A stretch of 64,000 nucleotides of DNA, from the NCBI RefSeq assembly GCF_019645835.1, contig NZ_CP080998.1:2480001-2544000 (forward strand), in the 5' to 3' direction. Every line of letters starts with the position of its first letter. Position 1 is the stretch's first letter. Shown in pieces: positions 33,955 through 42,707 of this stretch. This stretch comes from Mycolicibacterium holsaticum DSM 44478 = JCM 12374. Lineage in GTDB: Bacteria; Actinomycetota; Actinomycetes; Mycobacteriales; Mycobacteriaceae. The position numbers and the translations under genes were made by a program. The notes under the pieces were generated by a model. That model was given only the letters and a program-made list of their open reading frames with translations. It had not been told where the DNA came from and did no database searches.

Positions 33955-35505
33955 GTGACGCTTCCGCAACCGACCGTTCCAGCGCTTCTGCACCGCAGCG
34001 CGCGTGAGTTCGGCCAGCACCTCTACCTGGTCACCCCGACCGACCGGCTGACCTACGAGCACGCCGAACAGCGTTCGGCGCGCATCGCCCGGTGGCTGCT
34101 CGCCGCGGGGGCCGGCAAGGGCACCCGCATCGGGTTGTTCTTCCCCAACAGCGTCGAATGGGTCATCTGGTGGCTGGCGGTGTCGCGCATCGGTGCGCTG
34201 GCCGTACCGCTGAGCACGCTGTACACCCCGGCCGAAATGGCCAAGGTGAGCAGGCTCGCCGACATCGCGCTGCTGGTCGCACCCGATCGGGTGCTCGGCA
34301 CCGACGTCGCCGAGCGTTTCGAAACGGCATGGCCGCAGCTGTCCGATCAGGCGGGCGGGCGGCTCGCGTTGAGCGCCGCACCGTACCTGCGCCGCATCGT
34401 GTTCACCGCCGATCCGGGCCGGGTCTGGGCGACGCGCCTCCGCGACGACGACGGTGACCACGGCGTGTCCGCCGAGGTGCTCGCCGCCGCCGAGGCCGAG
34501 GTGTCTCCCGCCGATCTCGCCGTCATGGTGCACACCTCGGGTTCAACGGCCGACCCGAAAGGTGTGCTGCACACCCACGGCGCGCTGGTCCGTCAAACCT
34601 CGACCTGGCACAGCGCGGTCCGGATGGTGACGAAATCCGAAGGGACACCGCGAATTCTGTCGGCCATGCCGTTCTTCTGGATCGGTGGGCTGCTCGCTGT
34701 CACCGGGGCGCTGCATGAACCCGTCACGGTGATCGCCATGCCGCGCCTGGACGCCGGCACCGCGCTGGACCTCGTCGAGCGTGAGCGGGCCACCGGGGTG
34801 GTGGGCTGGCCCGCGTTCACCCAGAAGCTGCGCGACCACCCGACGTTCGCCAGCCGTGACCTGTCCAGCGCACCGATGCTGCGCGACGGCCCGCTGGACG
34901 TCGCGATGGTCGACGTGCCCGACGGATATCCCGTGCACCGCACCATGTCTGAAACCGCAGGCGGTTTCGTCTTCACCGATATGCGCATCGTCGACGACAC
35001 CGGCGCGCCGGTCCCCGACGGCGACGTCGGCGAATTGCTGGTCCGCGGAATCGGTGTCATGGCCGGCTACAACAAGCGCGAGCGCTGGGAGACGTTCGAC
35101 GAAGACGGCTGGTATCACACCGGTGACCGCGTGTACCGCCGTAGCGGTGACCCGCGCCTGTTCTACGTCGGACGCACCACCGAACTCATCAAGTCCGCGG
35201 GTGCGAACGTCTCACCGCTGGAAGTCGAGGCCGTCATCGAAAAGTTCGACGACGTCGCGCAGTGCCTTGTGCTCGGCGTCGACGACGCGGTGCGCGGTGA
35301 GCAGGTATGCGCCGTCGTCGTGCCCGCCGACACTGACGCCGGCGTCGACGTGGCGGCCCTGGCCGAACGCACCCGCGCACAGCTGTCCGGCTACAAGGTG
35401 CCGACCCGCTGGGCCGTGGTCACCAGCGACCAGATCCCCACCCTGGCGAGCGGCAAGTTCGACCGAAAAACGTTGCGCGCCCGGATCACCGAGGGTGCGC
35501 TGTGA
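33955..35505 (+). CDS. Fatty acyl-CoA synthetase / AMP-binding enzyme
   Basis: 516 residues. Adenylation motifs: VMVHTSGSTADPKGVLHTHG (P-loop), FVFTDMRIVDDTG, DGWYHTGDRVYRR, GRTTELIKSAGANVSPLEVE and the C-terminal lysine block TLASGKFDRK. The A5 region is MSETAGG, shorter than usual. Starts are GTG 33955 or TTG 33952. It overlaps the dehalogenase gene by 4 nt (GTGA), so the two are translationally coupled. It likely activates a carboxylate, possibly one released by its partner's pathway. Confidence 0.87.
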   Translation: MTLPQPTVPALLHRSAREFGQHLYLVTPTDRLTYEHAEQRSARIARWLLAAGAGKGTRIGLFFPNSVEWVIWWLAVSRIGALAVPLSTLYTPAEMAKVSRLADIALLVAPDRVLGTDVAERFETAWPQLSDQAGGRLALSAAPYLRRIVFTADPGRVWATRLRDDDGDHGVSAEVLAAAEAEVSPADLAVMVHTSGSTADPKGVLHTHGALVRQTSTWHSAVRMVTKSEGTPRILSAMPFFWIGGLLAVTGALHEPVTVIAMPRLDAGTALDLVERERATGVVGWPAFTQKLRDHPTFASRDLSSAPMLRDGPLDVAMVDVPDGYPVHRTMSETAGGFVFTDMRIVDDTGAPVPDGDVGELLVRGIGVMAGYNKRERWETFDEDGWYHTGDRVYRRSGDPRLFYVGRTTELIKSAGANVSPLEVEAVIEKFDDVAQCLVLGVDDAVRGEQVCAVVVPADTDAGVDVAALAERTRAQLSGYKVPTRWAVVTSDQIPTLASGKFDRKTLRARITEGAL

Positions 35506-36461
35506 GCGTGCTGCGGACACCCGACGAACGCTTCGCCGCGCTGGCCGGTTTCGCGTTCGAGCCGAACTACGTCGAGGTGCAGGCGCGGGGCATCGCGCCG
35601 GTGCGGATGCACTATGTCGATGCAGGCCCCCGGGATGCGCCCGTCGTCCTGTTGCTGCACGGCCAACCGACCTGGTCCTACCTGTACCGTCACGTCATCG
35701 GCGTGCTCTGCGATGCGGGTCTGCGCGTCGTCGCGCCCGACAACATCGGGTTCGGTCGGTCCGACAAGTTATCTGAGGCAACGGATTTCACCTTCGCCCG
35801 TCACGTCGAGTGGATGCACTCGGCGGTCACCGGCCTGGACCTGCGGGACATCACCCTCGTCGTGCAGGACTGGGGCGGCCCGATCGGGCTGAGCGTGCTG
35901 GCACGTGAGCCGGGCCGGTTCGCCCGCGTGCTGGCGACCAACACCATCCTGCACACCTGCGATCCGGCGCTGGCAGGCAAGCTCGCCTGGCCGCACCACG
36001 GGGTCGGCGACGACCGGGTCGTCCTGCAGGAGACCCTCCTCGACTACGTGCTGTTCTATGCGCGATCTCCCGATATCGTGCCGAGCTTCTTCCTCGACGC
36101 GGTGGCCGGGCCGCTGAGTCCCGACGTGCTGGCGGCCTACGACGCCCCGTTCCCCGATCGCTCGTTCACCGCCGGGCTGCGCCAGCTGACCGCGCTGATC
36201 CCGTTGACCCGCAACGATCCCGGCGCCGCGATCGGCCGGGCCACGATGACCGCGCTACGCGATTGGCAGCGGCCGTTTCTCACCGCCTACTCCGACGGCG
36301 ACCTCGCGACCCGTGGCTGGGAGCGGGTCTTTGCCGAACAGGTGCCCGGCGCCCGGGGTCAACCCCACACGACGGTGATCGGCGCCGGGCACTTCATCCA
36401 GGAACAGCGCGGCGAGGAACTCGGCCGCATCATCGCCGACTTCGTCGCGCGCACCGCCTGA
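35502..36461 (+). CDS. Haloalkane dehalogenase-type alpha/beta hydrolase (DhmA-like)
   Basis: 319 residues. LLLHGQPTWSYLYR is the oxyanion strand, LVVQDWGGPIGL has nucleophile Asp123 followed by the halide-binding Trp, and IGAGHFIQE holds the His. The N-terminus (MSVLRTPDERFAALAGF) resembles the M. tuberculosis haloalkane dehalogenase Rv2296. Asp rather than Ser as nucleophile separates it from esterases. Coupled by 4 nt to the acyl-CoA synthetase, which hints at joint use of haloalkyl or similar substrates. Stop abuts the convergent acyl-CoA dehydrogenase stop. Confidence 0.82.
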   Translation: MSVLRTPDERFAALAGFAFEPNYVEVQARGIAPVRMHYVDAGPRDAPVVLLLHGQPTWSYLYRHVIGVLCDAGLRVVAPDNIGFGRSDKLSEATDFTFARHVEWMHSAVTGLDLRDITLVVQDWGGPIGLSVLAREPGRFARVLATNTILHTCDPALAGKLAWPHHGVGDDRVVLQETLLDYVLFYARSPDIVPSFFLDAVAGPLSPDVLAAYDAPFPDRSFTAGLRQLTALIPLTRNDPGAAIGRATMTALRDWQRPFLTAYSDGDLATRGWERVFAEQVPGARGQPHTTVIGAGHFIQEQRGEELGRIIADFVARTA

Positions 36462-37646
36462 CTACAGGCCGAACTGGTCGTCGATGACGCCGAGCCAGAT
36501 CTGTGCCGCGTCGATGGCGACCTTCTCGCTGATGAAGGCGTGCTGGGTGCCGGTGTACATGTCGCGGAACGCCCGTTCCAGGCGCGTGCCCTCGCGAATC
36601 GCGCTGGTACCGGCGACCAGGTGGGCCCATTCGGCACATTGACGGGCGAGGTCGGTGGCGTAGACGGCGGCCACCCGCATATCGGCGCGCAGGGCCGGGG
36701 TGAGCTCCTGACCCGCGGCGACGGCGGATTCGGCCTCCCCGAATGCGTGCAGCACCAGAAGGCGGGCCGCACGCCACGCCGCGACGTGGTGTGCGAGACC
36801 CTTCTGAAACGTCGGACGGCTGGCCAGCGAGGCCATATCGCTCATCCGGAACTTGGTGGCCGCGAGCTCTTCGACGTCGTCGAGCATGCTCTTGGCGACC
36901 CCGAGCGCCCACGACGCGTGACCGGCCGCGGTCACCCCCATCAAGCCCATACGCGTCGCAGGCGACGCGCCTCTGCGGGGTTCCCGGGTGAACAGCGGAA
37001 ACGTGCGGCACTCCGGAACGTACACATCTTCGGCGCTGTAGTCGTAGCTGCCGGTTCCCTTGAGCCCCTGCACATGCCAGCCGTCGTTGAAGCTGATCTG
37101 GTCTCGGGGCACCACTGCCACCTGCATATCGGGCACCCCTTCGCTGGCCCAGCGCACCTCGCCGTCGTCCATCGGCAGAAAGCCCGCCGCGACGTACTCG
37201 GCGTGACCGGTTCCCGAGCCGAAGCTCCACGATCCGCTCAACCGGTAGCCGCCGTCGACGGCCTGACCCTGTCCGTTGGGAAAGAACTGCCCGCCCAGGG
37301 TGACCCGGTTGTCGTTGGCGGTGAACACCTCGGCGAATCCCTCGTCGGGCAGGTAGGTGGCGGCGGCGAACGACGACGGCAGGTTCGCGATGCCGATCCA
37401 CCCGAAAGAACCATCCTGCCAAGCCATCTCGATCCACGTTTCGATCATCTCCGCGAACGACGGTTCGACTCCCCCCGCCGCGACGGGATTGAACGCCGAC
37501 ATCAACCCGCTCTGCCACATCGCGTCGACGATCGCGGGCGTGAGGGTACGTGTGCGCTCGGACTCGGCTGCCTCTGCCGCGACCAGCTCGCGCATCCCGC
37601 GGGCCAAACCGGTCACTCGATCAGCCGTGTCCACTGTTGACGTCAT
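36462..37646 (-). CDS. Acyl-CoA dehydrogenase-fold flavoprotein (HsaA-like group D)
   Basis: 394 residues. N-terminal helices with the LTPAIVDAMWQSGLMSAF pattern, a beta-barrel middle (GGYRLSGSWSFGSGTGHAEY is the classical flavin-binding strand), and a C-terminal helical bundle with FRDMYTGTQHAFISE. The RDM...GTQHAF segment is typical of flavin-dependent hydroxylases such as HsaA as well as acyl-CoA dehydrogenases. Substrate unknown; neighbours suggest aromatic, steroid or fatty acid catabolism. Confidence 0.82.
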   Translation of the reverse strand: MTSTVDTADRVTGLARGMRELVAAEAAESERTRTLTPAIVDAMWQSGLMSAFNPVAAGGVEPSFAEMIETWIEMAWQDGSFGWIGIANLPSSFAAATYLPDEGFAEVFTANDNRVTLGGQFFPNGQGQAVDGGYRLSGSWSFGSGTGHAEYVAAGFLPMDDGEVRWASEGVPDMQVAVVPRDQISFNDGWHVQGLKGTGSYDYSAEDVYVPECRTFPLFTREPRRGASPATRMGLMGVTAAGHASWALGVAKSMLDDVEELAATKFRMSDMASLASRPTFQKGLAHHVAAWRAARLLVLHAFGEAESAVAAGQELTPALRADMRVAAVYATDLARQCAEWAHLVAGTSAIREGTRLERAFRDMYTGTQHAFISEKVAIDAAQIWLGVIDDQFGL

Positions 37647-37692
37647 TGCGTACTCCCATCAAGGTCAGGTCCCCTGAGATTAGGGTGCAGCC

Positions 37693-38466
37693 ATGAGCCT
37701 CGTCACGTTTGAGTGCAAAGACCACGTCGCCACCATCACCCTGAACCGTCCCGAGGCACGCAACGCCATCAACGGTGCTCTGCGCGACGACCTGAACGCG
37801 GCATGGAACCGCTTCCGCGATGACGAGGACGCGTGGGTGGGAATTCTCACCGCCAACGGCGACGTGTTCTGCGCAGGCGGAGACCTCAAGGACGGGCAAG
37901 GCTCGGTCGGCACCTTCGCGGGCACGTTCTGGGAGAAACCGACGATCAACTCCTTCGAAAGCGGCATGGAGCTGTTCAAGCCGACGATCGCCGCCGTGCA
38001 CGGGCCCTGCATCGGCTACGGGCTGACCGGGGTGCTGTTCTGTGACTTCGTGATCGCCAGCACCGAGGCCACGTTCTCGTTTCCCGAGGTGTCCATCGGT
38101 GTGCCCACCATCGTCGGCGCCATCCGGCTACCCCAGCGGGTGCGCTGGGCCGACGCGATGGAACTGCTGCTGACCGGTAAGCCGATCAGCGCCGAGCGGG
38201 CCAAGGAGATCGGGCTGGTGTGGAAGCTGGTCGAACCCGCCGACCTGCAGGCCGAGGCGCAGGCGTGGGCGCGCACCCTCACCGAGGCCGCGCCGCTGGC
38301 CCAGCGGGCCACCAAGGAGGTGGCCTGGCGGACCCAGAACATGGGCTGGATCGAGTCGGTCCGCTTCGGCGAGACCATGCGCAAGGTGGCCGCCGCCACC
38401 GAGGACGTCGCCGAGGGCCTGCTGGCGTGGCGCGAGCGGCGTAAACCCAAGTGGCGGGGCCGCTGA
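37693..38466 (+). CDS. Enoyl-CoA hydratase/isomerase-family protein
   Basis: 257 residues. Crotonase fold: VATITLNRPEARNAINGAL, DVFCAGGDLKDG for the first oxyanion strand, AAVHGPCIGYGLTGVLFCDF for the second, and FSFPEVSIGVPTIVGAIRLP with the catalytic-position Glu. The C-terminal helices (LLTGKPISAERAKEIGLV) are normal. It is divergent from the HsaA-like gene (46-bp gap) and probably acts in a beta-oxidation-like route. Confidence 0.88.
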   Translation: MSLVTFECKDHVATITLNRPEARNAINGALRDDLNAAWNRFRDDEDAWVGILTANGDVFCAGGDLKDGQGSVGTFAGTFWEKPTINSFESGMELFKPTIAAVHGPCIGYGLTGVLFCDFVIASTEATFSFPEVSIGVPTIVGAIRLPQRVRWADAMELLLTGKPISAERAKEIGLVWKLVEPADLQAEAQAWARTLTEAAPLAQRATKEVAWRTQNMGWIESVRFGETMRKVAAATEDVAEGLLAWRERRKPKWRGR

Positions 38467-38515
38467 GCGACCTCGTCGTCACCAGGACGCTGCCCGTCGT
38501 GTTCAACTAGACGCT

Positions 38516-39127
38516 GTGCGCATCGAGATCGTGGTGTTCGACGGGTTCGATCCGCTCGACGTCATCGCGCCGTGGGAGGTGTTCGTACGGGCCGCCGCGT
38601 TGGACACCAGCATCGAGGTGGCCCTGGTGCGCCCCGACGGCGCGGGTCCGGTGACCTCGGCCTACGGCCTGCAGATGCAGATCACCGAGACGCTGGGCAC
38701 ACCGGATGGCCTGCTGGTGCCCGGCGGCAGCTGGGTGGACTCGGCCGATACCGGTGTGCGGCACGAGATTCAGCGCGGCACGCTGCCCCGCGCCATCGCC
38801 GAGCTGGCGACCTCGGTGCGCTGGGTGGCCTCGGTCTGCACCGGCGCGCTGCTCCTCGGCGCGGCGGGCATCCTGCGAGGCCGCTATGCGACTACCAATT
38901 CGGCTGCATTGGAGGAGCTTTCGCGCTACGGCGCGGTCGTCAAGCACCACCGCGTCGTCGATGACGGCACCGTCGTCACCGCGGGCGGGGTGACATCAGG
39001 CGTCGATCTGGCGCTGTGGCTGGTGCAACGCGAACTGTGCGCCCAGACTGCCGGTGCAGTACGGACGGCGATCGCCTACCCCGTGCCACAGGACGTATGG
39101 CGAACGCCGGACACCGTTACGCGATGA
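38516..39127 (+). CDS. DJ-1/PfpI-family protein
   Basis: 203 residues from the GTG at 38516. IEIVVFDGFDPLDVIAPWEVF opens the class I glutaminase-like fold, and SVCTGALLLGAAGIL is the nucleophile elbow with the family Cys. TAGGVTSGVDLALWLVQREL follows. The arrangement resembles isonitrile-hydratase and ThiJ-type proteins, and the N-terminal part of some AraC regulators, without the DNA-binding part. Function unknown. It overlaps the convergent RipD gene by 11 nt. Confidence 0.83.
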   Translation: MRIEIVVFDGFDPLDVIAPWEVFVRAAALDTSIEVALVRPDGAGPVTSAYGLQMQITETLGTPDGLLVPGGSWVDSADTGVRHEIQRGTLPRAIAELATSVRWVASVCTGALLLGAAGILRGRYATTNSAALEELSRYGAVVKHHRVVDDGTVVTAGGVTSGVDLALWLVQRELCAQTAGAVRTAIAYPVPQDVWRTPDTVTR

Positions 39128-39659
39128 TGCGGACCAGATACGGCGCCATGTTGTCGGTGCGCACCGGGGAAACGGTGACCCCCGAGTCGGCGGTTTCCAG
39201 CATCTGGTTGTTGCCCAGGAACATCGCCACGCTCTGGGTGCCTTCCGGGCCGTAGAAGATCAGATCGCCGGGAAGGGCTTGTGCCGGTGCCACCTTCTGG
39301 CCGACCTGGTACTGCGCACCCGACGAGCGGGGCAACTTGACCCCGGCCCCGGCGTACGCATAGACCATCAACCCGGATGCGTCGAAACCGACGGTGCTCA
39401 CGACGGGGTCCAATCCGACGATGCGACCTTCCGGAGTCAGCCCGGCGACGTTCTCGGCGGTTCCGCTGCCCCTGGTCGGGCCGGACGCGTCACCGCCGCC
39501 GTAGGAGAACGGCACACCGCGTTGCGAGAGCCCGCGCGCGATCACCAGATCGACCGCCTGCTGGTTGGCTGCGGTCCGTGTGGTCGGCTGAGCAGTCGCG
39601 ATACCCGGCACTGTGCCCACCAGGGCCAGCCCGATCACGAAAGCCAGTATGCGTCTCAT
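39117..39659 (-). CDS. ripD: RipD-type NlpC/P60 protein with a degenerate active site
   Basis: 180 residues. Signal peptide to about GIATA/QP. The NlpC/P60 core has ARGLSQRGVPFSYGG, then STVGFDASGLMVYAY where the catalytic Cys position is Ala94, and TQSVAMFLGN where the catalytic His position is Ser143. This Ala/Ser pair is the known hallmark of M. tuberculosis RipD (Rv1566c), which binds peptidoglycan but does not cleave it. Likely a cell-wall-binding, not hydrolytic, protein. Symbol from this pattern. Confidence 0.85.
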   Translation of the reverse strand: MRRILAFVIGLALVGTVPGIATAQPTTRTAANQQAVDLVIARGLSQRGVPFSYGGGDASGPTRGSGTAENVAGLTPEGRIVGLDPVVSTVGFDASGLMVYAYAGAGVKLPRSSGAQYQVGQKVAPAQALPGDLIFYGPEGTQSVAMFLGNNQMLETADSGVTVSPVRTDNMAPYLVRIIA

Positions 39660-39880
39660 CGGAAGTCAACTTTCTCGAACATCGGCGCGATCAGCCTGCG
39701 CCCACCATTGGTCACAACAGTCGCAAAACCACTTGTACTGCCATGGATGTCATTTAGTCCAATTGCCGCATGGCACAGGACCAATGAGAGACCAGACTGT
39801 GACCCAACGGTGACTCCGGCGGCCGCAACCGCCGCCGCGAACAGGTAATAGGGCAAGATCGGAACCGTTCGGGAGGTCGT

Positions 39881-41098
39881 ATGACAGGTTCGCGAATCGC
39901 AGTCGTGGGGGGCGGCATCGTCGGCGTCGCGGTGGCACGCGAAATCCTGCGCCGGCAGCCGGATTCGGCCGTGACGCTGTTTGAAAAGGAAGACCGGCTG
40001 GCCGCGCACCAGACCGGGCACAACTCCGGCGTCGTCCACGCCGGGCTGTACTACCAGCCCGGCTCCCACAAGGCGCTGCTGTGCCGCCGCGGTGTCACTC
40101 TGCTCGAGGAGTTCTGCGCCGAGCGTGACATCCGCCGGATCGGTTGCGGCAAGGTCCTCGTCGCGTTCGACGGCGCCGAACGCGCCCGGCTGGACGACAT
40201 CGCGTCCCGGGCCCGCGCCAACGGGGTGCCGGGCGTGCGGATCATCGGTGCCGGGGAATTACGCGAACTCGAACCCCACGTCCGCGGGGTGGCCGCGCTG
40301 CACTCGCCGTCGACGTCGATCGTCGACTTCGCGGAGGTGACCGAGGCGCTGGCCGCCGACGCCGTGGCGGGCGGCGCGCAGATCCTGCTCGGGCACCGGG
40401 TCGTCGGCATGCAGACCGGACGTGACGAGGTGATCATCAGCGCGCGCCGCGGCGAAACCGTCCGGGATGGCGCCTTCGATCGTGTCGTGGTGTGCGCCGG
40501 ACTGCACAGCGATCGCCTGGCTGCGCTGGTGGGTGACGGCGCCAACCCGGTGATCGTGCCGTTTCGCGGCGAGTACTACGCGCTGAAGCCGCAGCGGCGC
40601 AACCTAGTCAACGGGCTGGTGTATCCGGTGCCCGATCCCCGCTATCCGTTCCTCGGTGTGCACCTGACACCGCGGGTCGACGGCGAGGTGCTGATCGGGC
40701 CGAACGCCGTTCTGGCCCTGGCCCGGGAGGGCTACACGTGGCGCACGGTGTCGGTTCGCGACCTCGTCGACATCGCAGGCACGCCGGGCTTTTGGCGGTT
40801 CGCGCGCAGGCATTGGCGCACCGGGGCCCGGGAACTGTACGGGTCGGTGAACCGGCGCAGGTTCCTTTCCGCGGCGCGGGCCTATGTGCCCGACCTCGCC
40901 GACAGCGACGTGGTGGCCGGCGAGGCCGGAGTGCGGGCGCAGGCCCTCGACAGCGACGGCAGCCTGGTCGACGACTTCCGGCTCAGTTTCCGCGAGCGTG
41001 TCGTGATCGTGCGCAATGCGCCATCGCCTGCGGCGACGTCATCGCTGGCGATCGCCGAGCACATCGTTACGACGATCGAGAAGCCCGGTAGTAGGTGA
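39881..41098 (+). CDS. lhgO: L-2-hydroxyglutarate oxidase
   Basis: 405 residues. IAVVGGGIVGVAVAREIL is the FAD-binding motif. HQTGHNSGVVHAGLYYQPGS, IVPFRGEYYALKP, GLVYPVPDPRYPFLGVHLTP and GPNAVLALAREGY are the blocks of LhgO/L2HGDH. The enzyme oxidises L-2-hydroxyglutarate to 2-oxoglutarate, repairing a side product of central metabolism. The ATG follows a 220-bp gap without a gene. Its 3' end overlaps the convergent methyltransferase by 32 nt. Confidence 0.92.
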   Translation: MTGSRIAVVGGGIVGVAVAREILRRQPDSAVTLFEKEDRLAAHQTGHNSGVVHAGLYYQPGSHKALLCRRGVTLLEEFCAERDIRRIGCGKVLVAFDGAERARLDDIASRARANGVPGVRIIGAGELRELEPHVRGVAALHSPSTSIVDFAEVTEALAADAVAGGAQILLGHRVVGMQTGRDEVIISARRGETVRDGAFDRVVVCAGLHSDRLAALVGDGANPVIVPFRGEYYALKPQRRNLVNGLVYPVPDPRYPFLGVHLTPRVDGEVLIGPNAVLALAREGYTWRTVSVRDLVDIAGTPGFWRFARRHWRTGARELYGSVNRRRFLSAARAYVPDLADSDVVAGEAGVRAQALDSDGSLVDDFRLSFRERVVIVRNAPSPAATSSLAIAEHIVTTIEKPGSR

Positions 41099-41741
41099 GC
41101 CGTCCGGCCAGGCGCTGCCGGTGCGTGTCGACCTGGGTGCAGTCGAACCCCGCGCCGCGCAAGAGCTGCGGGATCCCATCGCCGAGGTTGCCCGCGATAT
41201 GGGTGCTGCGGAGCATCCGCCGTGCCGCCCGCCCGTCACCGGCGCTCATCGGGCCGCCGACGTCGAGCAGATGCAGTCGGCCGCCGGGTCGCAACACCCG
41301 GAAAATCTCTGCTGCGGCTTGAGGTTTCACCTCGTCGTCGAGGTGGTGCCACATCATCGACGACAGCACCCTGTCGAACTGGCCGTCGGCATAGGGCAGA
41401 TCCTGGGCGTAACCGCGGTCGAACCGGATCCCGGCCAAACCGCCGGCCTTGCGCCGGGCCCGGGTCAGGGCACGCGGATCGGGGTCAGCGCCGACCGCGT
41501 CGATACCTGGATGGCGGCGCCCCGCCCGGATAATGACATTGCCTGTACCGCAGCCTATTTCAAGTAACTGCTGACCGTCCTCAAGTTCAGCCTGCCGGAT
41601 CAGTGCGTCGTAAGCTCTGCCCATGCCCAGCGCTCGGGTCAGCAGGTCATAGCACGGCAGCAAGGCGTCATGCCCTGCCGCGGGTAGATAGTCGTGACGG
41701 CCGTGCCCGATGCCAGGGATATGTGGACGATGTTCGGTCAT
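41067..41741 (-). CDS. Class I SAM-dependent methyltransferase
   Basis: 224 residues from the ATG at 41741. LLEIGCGTGNVIIRAG is motif I, DAVGADPDPRALTRAR motif II, FDRVLSSMMWHHL with the acidic post-I region, and EIFRVLRPGGRLHLLDVGG motif III. The frame stays open leftward of the start across isocitrate lyase, which is an artefact of high GC. It is divergent from the AraC regulator (gap about 70 bp), so the two may share a control region. Substrate unknown. Confidence 0.85.
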   Translation of the reverse strand: MTEHRPHIPGIGHGRHDYLPAAGHDALLPCYDLLTRALGMGRAYDALIRQAELEDGQQLLEIGCGTGNVIIRAGRRHPGIDAVGADPDPRALTRARRKAGGLAGIRFDRGYAQDLPYADGQFDRVLSSMMWHHLDDEVKPQAAAEIFRVLRPGGRLHLLDVGGPMSAGDGRAARRMLRSTHIAGNLGDGIPQLLRGAGFDCTQVDTHRQRLAGRLTYYRASRSS

Positions 41742-41813
41742 GTCTTCATGCTCAGCCCAATGTTGCGAACATGGTTGGTCGATTCTCGGTGGTACTGGGA
41801 CTATCTTTGGCAC

Positions 41814-42698
41814 ATGTCCGCGCAGACCCGGCTGGTGCGGCACCGCGGCGGGGTGCCGATGTACCGGTATCCGACCGGGCCCGACGCGGCGCCGGTGTCG
41901 GTGGCCTCGGCCGGGCCCGCCGATGTTCTCGAGCGCGGCCGTCATATCCACGACTTTCCGGCCCTGTGGTACGTGCCGTCGGCCCGCCTCGTCTATGTCG
42001 TGGCGGCCGGTGAGGTGGTCGACCCGAGCCGGATCGAGCGCTCCGACGACGGTGTCGCGGTCTTCTTCGACCCGGCCGCGCTGGGTGTTGACGAAAAGAC
42101 GTCGTGGCCGGCGTGGCAGGGGCATCCGCTGCTGTTTCCGTTTCTGCACACCGAGGCCGGCGGGATGCTCGAACTGCGGCTCCCCCGTGACCGCCGCCCG
42201 GTGTGGGACGCCGCGATCGATTCGATCCGGACGGAGCTGACGGCGCGGCAGGACGGGTACCGGCAGGCCACGATCGCCCACCTGACGCTGCTGCTGATCG
42301 ACCTTGCCCGCATCGCGGAGGACGTGGTGGGCCACCTGCGCTACCGCGGCGAGACCGTGCTCGCCGACGTGTTCGCGGTGATCGAACGGCGGCACGGCGA
42401 GCCGTTGTCGCTGCGGGACGTCGCGCGCGAGGTCGGCATGACGCCGGGTCATCTCACGACGATCGTGCGCCGCCGCACCGGGCGCACCGTCCAGGAGTGG
42501 ATCACCGAACGCCGGATGGCCGAGAGCCGGCGGCTGCTGGCCGGCACCGACCTGCCGATCCAGCAGGTGGCCCGCCGCGTCGGGTTCGCCGACCCGGGAT
42601 ATTTCGCCCGGCTGTTCCGCCGTGCGCACGGCACGTCCCCGCGCAGGTGGCGGGGTCGGGCGGCTGATTACGCATCGCCGCCGTCGCACTCGCCGTAG
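41814..42698 (+). CDS. AraC-family transcriptional regulator
   Basis: 294 residues. N-terminal cupin-like sensor (about 1-140, RLVYVVAAGEVVDPSRI, FFDPAALG), then two helix-turn-helix motifs (LSLRDVAREVGMTPGHLTTI and IQQVARRVGFADPGYFARLF) and the closing GTSPRRWR. A longer frame start at 41694 overlaps the divergent methyltransferase and is less likely. It ends only 9 bp before the isocitrate lyase ATG, so the two are probably one transcript and this may be the lyase's regulator. Inference from position. Confidence 0.83.
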   Translation: MSAQTRLVRHRGGVPMYRYPTGPDAAPVSVASAGPADVLERGRHIHDFPALWYVPSARLVYVVAAGEVVDPSRIERSDDGVAVFFDPAALGVDEKTSWPAWQGHPLLFPFLHTEAGGMLELRLPRDRRPVWDAAIDSIRTELTARQDGYRQATIAHLTLLLIDLARIAEDVVGHLRYRGETVLADVFAVIERRHGEPLSLRDVAREVGMTPGHLTTIVRRRTGRTVQEWITERRMAESRRLLAGTDLPIQQVARRVGFADPGYFARLFRRAHGTSPRRWRGRAADYASPPSHSP

Positions 42699-42707
42699 GC
42701 TGATTTC

